A stretch of DNA of 18,175 nt from Bacillota bacterium (lineage in GTDB: Bacteria > Bacillota > Clostridia > Christensenellales > Aristaeellaceae): contig JAFADG010000037.1 of the NCBI GenBank assembly GCA_023425025.1, forward strand, positions 1 to 18,175, written 5' to 3'. The position numbers and the translations under genes were made by a program. This document shows positions 6,729 to 13,403 of the stretch, piece by piece (the first letter of the stretch is position 1; each line of letters opens with the position of its first letter). The notes beneath the pieces are model-generated. The model saw only the letters and a list, made by a program, of their open reading frames with translations. It searched no databases and was not told where the DNA came from.

Positions 6729-8789
6729 ATGTCAGACAGCGTGCGTTTATTGGAATCGCCTGAGTTGTATATCAACCGGGAATTAAGCTGGCTCGCTTTT
6801 AACCGCCGCGTTCTTCATGAGGCGGTGCATATGGACAACCCTGCCTTTGAGCGGATGAAGTTTTTGTCAATCGTTTCCACCAACCTGGATGAATTCTTTA
6901 TGATCCGGGTTGCGTCCATACGTGACCTGGTGCGGGCCGACTGGAAGCAGCCTGACCCGGCGGGCTTAAAGCCCCGGGAGCAATTGCGGCGGATCGCCCT
7001 GGAAACAAGGCTGATGGTGCAGGAGCAGTACCGCATCTATACGAACGAACTCCTGCCCGGGCTCATGGAGGCCGGCCTTCATATTCTGCAATTTGCTGAT
7101 CTTAACACGGAGCAGGCGGCCTGGGCGGAGAACTTTTTCCTGAACAATGTATATCCCGTCCTGACGCCTGTGGCGGTGGAAGGCAGCCGTACTTTTCCCC
7201 TTTTATCCAGCAGGAGTCTGAATATTGGCGTTTTGCTGAAAAGCCGCAATGGCAGAAAAGCCGAATTTGCCACGGTGCAGGTGCCTTCCGGGTTCCCCAG
7301 GGCGGTTCAGATTCCGGGGGAGGATGGCGTGACACGATTCGTACTCCTGGAGGAGATCATCCGCCCCTTCCTGCACCATGTGTTTGCCGGGCGTGAGATC
7401 ATGGCCTCCTATCCATACCGCATCACCCGCAACGCAGATTTGGAATATGACGAGGAAGAAGGCTATGACCTGCTGGCTTCCATTGAGGAAAGCATAAAGC
7501 AGCGCAAGTGGGGCGCCGTGATCCGCCTGGAGATCGATCCCCAAATGGATGAGCGCATGCTGGCGCTTTTGCAGGATGCCTTTGAGGTGGGGGAAACGGA
7601 GATATACAGGATCGCCGGTCCCATCAATCTTGATTTTTTGCTGAAACAGCTCTATTCCCTGCCGGGGTTTGAAAAGTGGAAGTATGAGCCTTTCAAGCCC
7701 GCTGTGCCGGCGGAACTGAAGGGCAAAAGCATATTTGACGCCATACGCACCGGCGATGTGTTTTTGCATCACCCTTATGACAGCTTTGACCCTGTGCAGC
7801 GCTTTGCCCAGGAGGCTGCGCAGGATGAAAATGTATTGGCGATCAAGCAAACCCTCTATCGGGTCAGCAACCATTCGCCCATTGTGGAAGCCCTGTTTCA
7901 GGCGGCCCAGAGCGGCAAGCAGGTGACGGCGCTGTTTGAAGTCAAGGCGCGCTTTGATGAAGAAAACAACATCCACTGGGGCAAATATCTGGAACAGGCG
8001 GGCTGCCATGTGGTCTATGGCCTGCCAAAGCTGAAAACCCACAGCAAGATTCTTTTGGTCGTCCGGCGGGAAGGGGATAAGGTCCGCCGTTATTTGCACC
8101 TGGGAACGGGAAATTACAACGACGTGACGGCCAAGCTGTATACCGACATGGGCATATTGACCTGCGACCCCGAATTCGGGGAGGATGGCAGCAAGTTTTT
8201 CAATCTCGTGACCGGGTTTTCCGATATTACGCCCATGCATTGCCTGACTCCCGCCCCCAGCATGCTGCGCACGGAGTTCCTGCGGCTGATCAACAGGGAA
8301 CGTGACAACGCTGCAAAGGGATTGCCGGCGCGCATCGACGCCAAAATGAACTCGCTGGTGGATCCGCTGATCATCGAAGCGCTGTATGAGGCAAGCGTGG
8401 CCGGGGTGGAAATAGAATTGATCGTCCGCGGCGTGTGCTGTTTGCGGCCGGGGATGGAAGATATCAGCCGGCGCATTACCGTCCGTTCCATCGTGGGGAG
8501 ATTTCTGGAGCATTCCCGCATTTACCGCTTTGAAAACGCGGGGCAGCCGGAGATTTATCTATCCTCGGCGGACTGGATGCCAAGAAACCTGGACAGAAGG
8601 GTGGAGCTTCTATTCCCGGTCCGCGATGAGGGCATCGTGGAAAAGGTGATGCAGATCATGGCGCTGCAAAAGCGGGATACCGCCAAGGCCTGGCTGCTTA
8701 AGTCCGACGGCACGTATGAGCGCATTCTCCCCGCGGAGGGAGAAAAGCCTTTCAACAGCCAGGAAGCTTTGATTCAAAGGGAAATGTAA
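6729..8789 (+). CDS. ppk1: Polyphosphate kinase 1
   Basis: Makes long-chain polyphosphate from ATP. The 686 residues nearly match E. coli Ppk (688). The N-terminal domain (about 10-110) contains NRELSWLAFNRRV and STNLDEFFMIR, both family signatures. The two phospholipase-D-like C-terminal domains carry the active-site histidines: His438 in THSK (HxK motif) and His595 in LEHSRIYRF. Nearby HLGTGNYND (457-465), ALFEVKARFDEENNI (401-415) and LSSADWMPRNLDRR (611-624) are highly conserved. The ATG at 6729 is preferred because AGGAGGAG lies 11 bases upstream and the protein begins as the family does; the open frame to 6606 overlaps the hom terminator. No ppx exopolyphosphatase is adjacent. cysE begins 75 bases on without a clear terminator between. 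Confidence 0.96.
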   Translation: MSDSVRLLESPELYINRELSWLAFNRRVLHEAVHMDNPAFERMKFLSIVSTNLDEFFMIRVASIRDLVRADWKQPDPAGLKPREQLRRIALETRLMVQEQYRIYTNELLPGLMEAGLHILQFADLNTEQAAWAENFFLNNVYPVLTPVAVEGSRTFPLLSSRSLNIGVLLKSRNGRKAEFATVQVPSGFPRAVQIPGEDGVTRFVLLEEIIRPFLHHVFAGREIMASYPYRITRNADLEYDEEEGYDLLASIEESIKQRKWGAVIRLEIDPQMDERMLALLQDAFEVGETEIYRIAGPINLDFLLKQLYSLPGFEKWKYEPFKPAVPAELKGKSIFDAIRTGDVFLHHPYDSFDPVQRFAQEAAQDENVLAIKQTLYRVSNHSPIVEALFQAAQSGKQVTALFEVKARFDEENNIHWGKYLEQAGCHVVYGLPKLKTHSKILLVVRREGDKVRRYLHLGTGNYNDVTAKLYTDMGILTCDPEFGEDGSKFFNLVTGFSDITPMHCLTPAPSMLRTEFLRLINRERDNAAKGLPARIDAKMNSLVDPLIIEALYEASVAGVEIELIVRGVCCLRPGMEDISRRITVRSIVGRFLEHSRIYRFENAGQPEIYLSSADWMPRNLDRRVELLFPVRDEGIVEKVMQIMALQKRDTAKAWLLKSDGTYERILPAEGEKPFNSQEALIQREM

Positions 8790-8837
8790 GCATGTTTTTT
8801 CGATATTGCGTATATATGGAAGGAAACGACCAAGCAT

Positions 8838-8867
8838 AAGGAGAAGGGGCAGTTTGCCCCGGTTATG
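8838..8867 (+). promoter_or_regulatory. Unusual cysE translation start: hairpin between ribosome site and ATG
   Basis: The only good ribosome site, AAGGAGAAG (8838-8846), is about 18 bases from the first ATG. Between them GGGGC (8846-8850) can pair with GCCCC (8856-8860) around a 5-base loop, which would shorten the effective spacing. No other in-frame start codon exists closer to the site. A second in-frame ATG is at 8871. Confidence 0.4.
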
Positions 8868-9608
8868 GATATGTTCAGGGAGTGGAAGCGGGATATCGAC
8901 GCGGTTTTGACAAGAGATCCGGCAGCCAAAAGCCGCCTGGAGGTGCTTTTGTGTTATCCGGGCCTGCAAGCGCTGCGTGCCCACCGCCGCGCGCACAAGC
9001 ATTACCTCAAGGGGCATGTGCTTTGGGCCAGGCTCATCAGCCAGCGGGCCAGGAGCAGGACGGGGATCGAGATCCATCCCGGCGCGAAGATCGGCCAGGG
9101 TTTGTTTATCGACCACGGCGACGGCGTGGTCATCGGTGAAACGGCGGAGATTGGCGATAACGTGACCATTTACCAGGGTGTGACCCTGGGCGGCACCGGC
9201 AAGGACAGCGGCAAGCGCCACCCCAACATCGGCAACGGTGTGACCATCGGCGCTGGAGCCAAGATCCTGGGGCCTATCACCGTTGGCGACAACAGCAAGG
9301 TTGGCGCCGGCGCCATCGTTTTGAAGGATGTGCCCCCCAACTGCACGGTAGTCGGCAACCCCGGCCGGATCGTCAAAAGGAAACAGCCTTTGAAGGAGGG
9401 CGAGGTGGACCTGGATCAGGTGAACCTGCCCGATCCCATGCAGGAGCGCATGGAAGCGCTGCTGGCAAGGCTTTCCCACTTGGAGCACTGTCTGAGCGAG
9501 CATGCCAGAACATTGGGCTGCGATGACTGCGTCAATCGGAATTCTCCCGAATGCCCCGCGGAAGCGGACCGATGTCAGGAGGAAAGCGACGACCTGATGC
9601 CGAAATGA
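8865..9608 (+). CDS. cysE: Serine O-acetyltransferase (short EpsC/CysE type)
   Basis: Transfers acetyl from acetyl-CoA to serine, giving O-acetylserine for cysteine synthesis. A short helical N-terminus (1-65) precedes the left-handed beta-helix of hexapeptide repeats (about 66-170). DHGDGVVIGETAEIG (83-97) carries the catalytic His84, GVTLGGTGKDSGKRHPNIG (105-123) is the conserved loop with His119, and GNPGRIV is at 164-170. The DLDQVNLPDP segment and a helix follow. The last ~40 residues are odd: cysteines at 209, 219, 222, 230 and 237, including CDDC, form a cluster I do not know from standard family members. The gene is 31 bases from cysS, the common Firmicute pairing. No T-box or other leader structure is apparent upstream. 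Confidence 0.94.
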   Translation: MDMFREWKRDIDAVLTRDPAAKSRLEVLLCYPGLQALRAHRRAHKHYLKGHVLWARLISQRARSRTGIEIHPGAKIGQGLFIDHGDGVVIGETAEIGDNVTIYQGVTLGGTGKDSGKRHPNIGNGVTIGAGAKILGPITVGDNSKVGAGAIVLKDVPPNCTVVGNPGRIVKRKQPLKEGEVDLDQVNLPDPMQERMEALLARLSHLEHCLSEHARTLGCDDCVNRNSPECPAEADRCQEESDDLMPK

Positions 9609-9639
9609 TTATGCCTTGGCATTCGCAAGGAGGAGCATT

Positions 9640-11043
9640 ATGCAGATTTACAACAGCCAAACCCGGAAGAAGGAAACCTTTGTCCCTTTGCAGGAGGGGA
9701 AGGTTGGCATATATGCCTGCGGCCCGACGGTGTACAATTATTTCCACATCGGCAACGCCCGGCCTTTCATCTTCTTTGACGTGTTCCGCCGGTATCTGGA
9801 GCACAAGGGGTACAAGGTCACCTTTGTGCAGAATTTTACGGATATCGATGACAAGATGATCAAAAGGGCCAACGAGGAAGGCGTTACGGTCAAGGAGATT
9901 GCCGACCGTTATATTGCCGCGTATTACGAAGACGCCAAGGCGCTGGGCATCCGCCCGGCCACGGTGCACCCCAAGGCCACGGAGCATATTCCTCAAATCA
10001 TTGACATCATCCAAAAGCTCATCGCCAAGGGCTATGCCTACGCGGTGAACGGCGATGTATATTACAGGGTCAAGGCGTTTTCCGGTTACGGCTGCCTGTG
10101 CGGCCAGAATCTGGAGGATTTGGAGGAAGGCGCTTCCCAGCGGCTGGATGTGGAAACGGACAAGGAAGATCCTATGGATTTCGCGCTGTGGAAGTCCCAA
10201 AAGCCCGGCGAGCCGGCATGGGAAAGCCCCTGGGGTCCCGGCCGGCCCGGCTGGCATATCGAGTGCTCCGCCATGTCCATGACGTATCTTGGCGAAACCA
10301 TTGACATTCACACCGGCGGCAAGGATTTGCTGTTCCCGCACCACGAAAACGAAATCGCCCAATCGGTGGGCGCCACCGGCAAGCCCTATGTCCGCTATTG
10401 GATGCACAACGGCTTTATCAATGTGGACAATGAAAAAATGAGCAAGTCGCTGGACAATTTTTTTACCGTGCGGGACATTGCCAAGCTCTATGATCTGGAA
10501 GCTGTGCGGATGTTCATGCTTGCGGCCCATTACCGCAGCCCTGTGAACTTCAGCAAGGAAATGATCGCCCAGGCCCATGCCTCCCTGACCCGCCTGTACA
10601 CCGCAAGGGATCAGTTCGCTTTCCTTTTGCAAAGCGCCCCCGACAGGGAGCTTGCGGGCGAAGAAACCGAGTTTGTGGAACGGGTGCAAAAGACGCAGGA
10701 GCGCTTTGACCAGGCCATGGACGACGATTTGAACACGGCGGATGCCCTGGGCGCGCTGTTTGAGCTGGTACGGGACGGCAATGTGACGCTGAATGCGTCA
10801 AGCGCCAAGGCGGCTGTGAAGGCGGCCCTTGATATGCTGTTGTCGCTGACCGATATTCTGGGCCTGCTGATGAAAAAGGAAGACGGCGTGCCGGAGGATG
10901 TGCAGCGCCTGGTAGACGAGCGCGCCGCCGCCCGCAAGAACAAGGATTTCAAGCGCAGCGACGTACTGCGCGACGAGATCAAGGCGCTGGGCTATATTCT
11001 GGAGGATACGCCCCAGGGGCAAAAGGTGCGCAAGGGCGTTTGA
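9640..11043 (+). CDS. cysS: Cysteinyl-tRNA synthetase
   Basis: Charges tRNA-Cys. The 467 residues fit the class Ia family. The zinc site is complete: Cys27 (YACGPT), Cys209 (HIECSAM), His234 and Glu238 (FPHHENE). The HIGH motif is HIGN at 36-39, KMSKS is at 266-270, and Trp205 precedes the zinc cysteine as usual. The ATG at 9640 follows AAGGAGGAG; a TTG at 9616 is in frame but lies upstream of that site. It probably shares a transcript with cysE. In many Firmicutes mrnC follows cysS; here a palindromic repeat and a comEA-like gene follow, and mrnC is not in the window. Confidence 0.97.
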   Translation: MQIYNSQTRKKETFVPLQEGKVGIYACGPTVYNYFHIGNARPFIFFDVFRRYLEHKGYKVTFVQNFTDIDDKMIKRANEEGVTVKEIADRYIAAYYEDAKALGIRPATVHPKATEHIPQIIDIIQKLIAKGYAYAVNGDVYYRVKAFSGYGCLCGQNLEDLEEGASQRLDVETDKEDPMDFALWKSQKPGEPAWESPWGPGRPGWHIECSAMSMTYLGETIDIHTGGKDLLFPHHENEIAQSVGATGKPYVRYWMHNGFINVDNEKMSKSLDNFFTVRDIAKLYDLEAVRMFMLAAHYRSPVNFSKEMIAQAHASLTRLYTARDQFAFLLQSAPDRELAGEETEFVERVQKTQERFDQAMDDDLNTADALGALFELVRDGNVTLNASSAKAAVKAALDMLLSLTDILGLLMKKEDGVPEDVQRLVDERAAARKNKDFKRSDVLRDEIKALGYILEDTPQGQKVRKGV

Positions 11044-11085
11044 TACTCCGGAATCTCTTAAAAATAAGGAACAGCAAGTGTGCAA

Positions 11086-11210
11086 AGGCTTCCCCTTGAG
11101 GGGAAGCTGTCACCGAAGGTGACTGATGAGGTGGCTATTGCAGGGCCGCTAAATGCAGCGAAGCACCTCATCCGGCGCTACGCGCCACCTTCCCCTAAAA
11201 GGGGAAGGCT
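11086..11210. repeat. Palindromic interspersed repeat, complete copy (A)
   Basis: About 125 bases made of nested hairpins. The left arm has CTTCCCC/GGGGAAG and GTCACC/GGTGAC stems. An inner pair TGAGGTG (11127-11133) and CACCTCA (11164-11170) encloses 30 bases. The right arm has a GGCG/CGCC stem and CCTTCCCCT/AGGGGAAGG. The ends read AGGCTTCCCC and GGGGAAGGCT, so it is terminal-inverted-repeat-like. No open frame fits a transposase; it resembles a MITE or REP-like element. Some similarity continues about 14 bases outside the left end. The gene-free stretch 11044-11316 is mostly this element. Confidence 0.75.
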
Positions 11211-11316
11211 CCGGAATGTGTCCTTATCACCTGGAGTGATGCAAGCATCGCACATGCAAGCCCAAGAATCAGATTTCGCCAAAGGGTTGGATCGTGCCGG
11301 GAAAGGAGGAGTTCGC

Positions 11317-11685
11317 ATGCAAAATGCATCTCTTCGCCACGGCACGATTCTTTTTGTTCTGCTGGGGCTTATCCTGCTGGCAGTGGCAGGCTTCATGCTT
11401 TTTGCCCAGGAGAATACGGCGCAGTCCACTTTTCTTGCAAGGGACGGTGTGCCGGCGCTGCCGCAGGCGTCCATGCCCGACGGCGAAATCAATGTGAATA
11501 CCGCCGGCAAGGAAACGCTGGTGCTTTTGCCGGGCGTGGGGGAGGCGACCGCGGCCGAAATCATACGGGAGCGGGAGGCACACGGGCCGTTCCGCTATCC
11601 GGAGGATCTGCTGGCGGTGCGCGGCATCGGCGAAAAGAAGCTTGCGGATATGCTGCCCTATATCCGGCTGGATGAAGCCCGCTGA
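11317..11685 (+). CDS. ComEA-like helix-hairpin-helix protein
   Basis: A 122-residue membrane-anchored DNA-binding-type protein. A single transmembrane segment (about 10-30) is followed by a linker and two helix-hairpin-helix units in a ComEA-type domain: INVNTAGKE, LPGVGEATA (71-79) and VRGIGEKKL (101-109). This is the C-terminal part of the competence DNA receptor ComEA; the SLBB domain often found between anchor and HhH in Gram-positive ComEA is absent. No comEC or other competence gene is nearby, so a role in DNA uptake is inference. The ATG at 11317 has a near-perfect AAAGGAGG 7 bases upstream; the frame is open back to 11080, but that part is repeat sequence. The gene is enclosed by two inverted copies of the palindromic repeat. 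Confidence 0.82.
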   Translation: MQNASLRHGTILFVLLGLILLAVAGFMLFAQENTAQSTFLARDGVPALPQASMPDGEINVNTAGKETLVLLPGVGEATAAEIIREREAHGPFRYPEDLLAVRGIGEKKLADMLPYIRLDEAR

Positions 11686-11717
11686 TACGGGGAAACTAAT
11701 GCTAGATATCACACCAA

Positions 11718-11802
11718 TGAGGTGTTTAGCTGCGCTTATCAAGCCCAGGCTTGTCACCTCATCAGTCACCTTCGGTGACAGCTTCCCCTCAAGGGGAAGC
11801 CT
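11718..11802. repeat. Palindromic interspersed repeat, truncated inverted copy (B)
   Basis: Bases 11755-11802 are the exact reverse complement of 11086-11133 (48 of 48). The inner TGAGGTG (11718-11724) / CACCTCA (11755-11761) pair and its 30-base loop length are also kept, though the loop sequence differs. The other outer arm is missing. Similarity to copy A continues more weakly to about 11816 (CAGCAAG in reverse). Confidence 0.72.
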
Positions 11803-11872
11803 CTGCATGCTTGCTGCCATCCTGTTTTCAGGGCAGTATGCGCTTTATTGAAATAAGGAGAACTGAACTATT

Positions 11873-12235
11873 ATGGAAAATAACTCTTCCCGCCTGACGG
11901 AACAGGAAAAAGCCGCCATGGCTTTTCTTGACAAGGCGGCTTCTGTTTACAAGCCCCATAAAGGGGATGAGGATATTGTTTTGGAAATGTATTTTACGGA
12001 CAGCCACAAAACGTATCAATTGGTGCTTACCAAGACGGACTGCATTGTTTTGACGGAGGGGTTCCGGCCCTATACCGCCCGGGCGGAGGCCGCTTATCCC
12101 ATTTTTGAGGACCTGATCAAAGGCCGCAAAAACCCTGCCATGGCGCTTATTAAAGGCCAGGTGAAGGCAAAAGGCGATTTGAAGGCGTTAAAGCGGCTGG
12201 AGGAATATTTCCCGGGCCTGGAGGCGGAGGAATGA
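11873..12235 (+). CDS. Small SCP2 sterol-carrier-like domain protein
   Basis: A 120-residue soluble protein, no signal or membrane segment. The C-terminal half resembles SCP2-type lipid-binding domains: FRPYTARAEAAYPIFEDLI (64-82), then the typical dP.aLi.G.vk..GDl..l..L pattern at 87-109 (NPAMALIKGQVKAKGDLKAL). The specific ligand and pathway cannot be told from sequence. In bacteria such proteins are uncharacterised or stand-alone lipid carriers. The ATG follows AAGGAGAA at about 10 bases. It ends 6 bases from the stop of the convergent LeuB-like gene with no terminator between, so transcripts may overlap. The preceding repeat separates it from the comEA-like gene. Confidence 0.62.
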   Translation: MENNSSRLTEQEKAAMAFLDKAASVYKPHKGDEDIVLEMYFTDSHKTYQLVLTKTDCIVLTEGFRPYTARAEAAYPIFEDLIKGRKNPAMALIKGQVKAKGDLKALKRLEEYFPGLEAEE

Positions 12236-12241
12236 GGCGTA

Positions 12242-13315
12242 CTACCTTCGGAAGCCGCCCATGATGGCGCCTGCCGTATCCACCTGCTCGGCAATCAGCT
12301 TGCCGATGGCCTGGGTGCCTACCTTGGGCTCGCCGCTTGAAACCATGTCCGCGGTGCGCCAGCCTGCGTCCAGCACATTCCTGACGGCCATTTCCACGCA
12401 ATCTGCTTCATTGTGCAATTGCAGCGATCGCCGCAGCATCAGGGCGCCTGCCAAAATCATGGCGATGGGGCTGACCATATCCCGGCCGGCCAGGGCAGGA
12501 TCGTCCGCGCAGGCGGGTAGGTAAACATCCGGTCCTGGGCCGCCGGTCATAACGCCGGGCGACAGCCCCCGGCCTGCAAGCCGGCCTGCCAATATTCCGG
12601 AAAGCGTACGGCGCAGCGGGGCGGCGGCCAGCAAAACATCAAACTGCCCAGGGTCCCTGACAAGCGCCGAAGCGCAGCGGTCCGATTCCAAAAAGGCCAG
12701 TGAAACATCCGGATATTCCTTGCCAACACGCCGCGCCGCCTCCCGCCAAAGGCTGCCGGCGGCAGGAAGGCCAGGCTCCAGGACAATGTGCATGGCCCGG
12801 TGCCGTTCGCGGGCCAGGCGGAAAGCCGCGTGCAACGCTTCCTCCGCCTGATGGGCGGTCAGGGAAAGGGTATCGTGGGCTGCTTGGCCTTCCTCCGCAA
12901 GATAGGAGTCGGCGGCGCCCTCCGGCAGGGTCCAGACGATAGCCAGATTCGCGCCGCCTGTCAGGCTTTGCGCTTTGGCGGTCTGGGGAAGCGGACATAT
13001 CTGTATTCCGGCAGTCAGCTGAAGGCCGCTTTGCAGCATCGTCAAGCTGTCCTTTTTAACCCCATCCGCCGGAATGCTGCCGGATGCCTGCTGGCCGGCG
13101 CCCAGGAGTACCGCGTTGGCAGCGCGGCACGAATCCAGCGTTTTTTCGCTGACGGGTGTTCCGTATGCCGAAAGGGCGGATTTGCCCCATTTTTCATCCA
13201 CAAAGGAAAAGCTGTGATCAAAGGCGCAGGCAATGCTGGTCAGCACGCGAACAGCCTCCTGCATGACCTCCGGGCCGGTGCCGTCTCCCGGAAGGCATAC
13301 GATCCTGGCTCTCAT
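12242..13315 (-). CDS. Divergent isopropylmalate-dehydrogenase-like protein, probable pseudoenzyme
   Basis: A full-length (357 residues) member of the isocitrate/isopropylmalate dehydrogenase fold. Fold landmarks remain: CLPGDGTGPEVMQEA (7-21), AVLLGA (68-73), LWREAARRVGKEYPDVSL (189-206), ALVRDPGQFDVLL (217-229), SPIAMILAGALMLRRSL (282-298) and GWRTADM (318-324). Set against Thermus LeuB by eye, the active site is gone. The catalytic lysine (K185) aligns with Glu180, the tyrosine of RELTGGIYFG with Ala135, and the substrate arginines with Trp128 and non-arginines near 94-105. Metal aspartates D241 and D245 align with Arg236 and Gly240; only the D217 equivalent (Asp212) survives. The NAD-site HGSAPD is also replaced. 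The intact frame, AGGAGGTG ribosome site and extended -10 promoter argue against simple decay. No leuA, leuC or leuD is nearby. A new activity or regulatory role are alternatives. Confidence 0.75.
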   Translation of the reverse strand: MRARIVCLPGDGTGPEVMQEAVRVLTSIACAFDHSFSFVDEKWGKSALSAYGTPVSEKTLDSCRAANAVLLGAGQQASGSIPADGVKKDSLTMLQSGLQLTAGIQICPLPQTAKAQSLTGGANLAIVWTLPEGAADSYLAEEGQAAHDTLSLTAHQAEEALHAAFRLARERHRAMHIVLEPGLPAAGSLWREAARRVGKEYPDVSLAFLESDRCASALVRDPGQFDVLLAAAPLRRTLSGILAGRLAGRGLSPGVMTGGPGPDVYLPACADDPALAGRDMVSPIAMILAGALMLRRSLQLHNEADCVEMAVRNVLDAGWRTADMVSSGEPKVGTQAIGKLIAEQVDTAGAIMGGFRR

Positions 13316-13343
13316 GGCACACCTCCTGTTTCAGTGCTTCAAT

Positions 13344-13352
13344 AGTATAACA
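13344..13352 (-). promoter_or_regulatory. Extended -10 promoter of the LeuB-like gene
   Basis: Minus strand TG-T-TATACT, with no good -35. It lies about 29 bases upstream of the start codon and abuts the hairpin at 13356-13393, so the upstream gene's end and this promoter are packed into about 50 bases. Confidence 0.5.
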
Positions 13353-13355
13353 ATT

Positions 13356-13393
13356 CGCCCGGACGGCTGCCGTATCCTGCAAGCGTCCGGGCG
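13356..13393 (-). terminator. Probable terminator of the CapA-like gene
   Basis: CGCCCGGACG (13356-13365) pairs perfectly with CGTCCGGGCG (13384-13393), 10 bp around an 18-base loop, just beyond the stop at 13404. The downstream side is AATTGTTAT, only a weak U tract, so termination may be partial. Confidence 0.5.
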
Positions 13394-13403
13394 ATGCATG
13401 TTC

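Noticed and set aside
8790..8864. T-box leader for the cysE-cysS pair
   Set aside because: Only 75 bases are available and there is no T-box sequence, specifier stem or terminator/antiterminator pair.
11080..11316. N-terminal extension of the ComEA-like protein
   Set aside because: It would translate the palindromic repeat. A strong ribosome site lies just before the internal ATG at 11317, which begins a normal membrane anchor.
11086..11802. CRISPR-like array, because of repeated hairpins
   Set aside because: Only two copies in opposite orientation with a gene between; no regular spacers and no cas genes.
12242..13315. Calling the LeuB-like gene a pseudogene
   Set aside because: No stop or frameshift interrupts it, full family length is kept, and it has a strong ribosome site and plausible promoter. 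Loss of active-site residues fits a pseudoenzyme better than decay.
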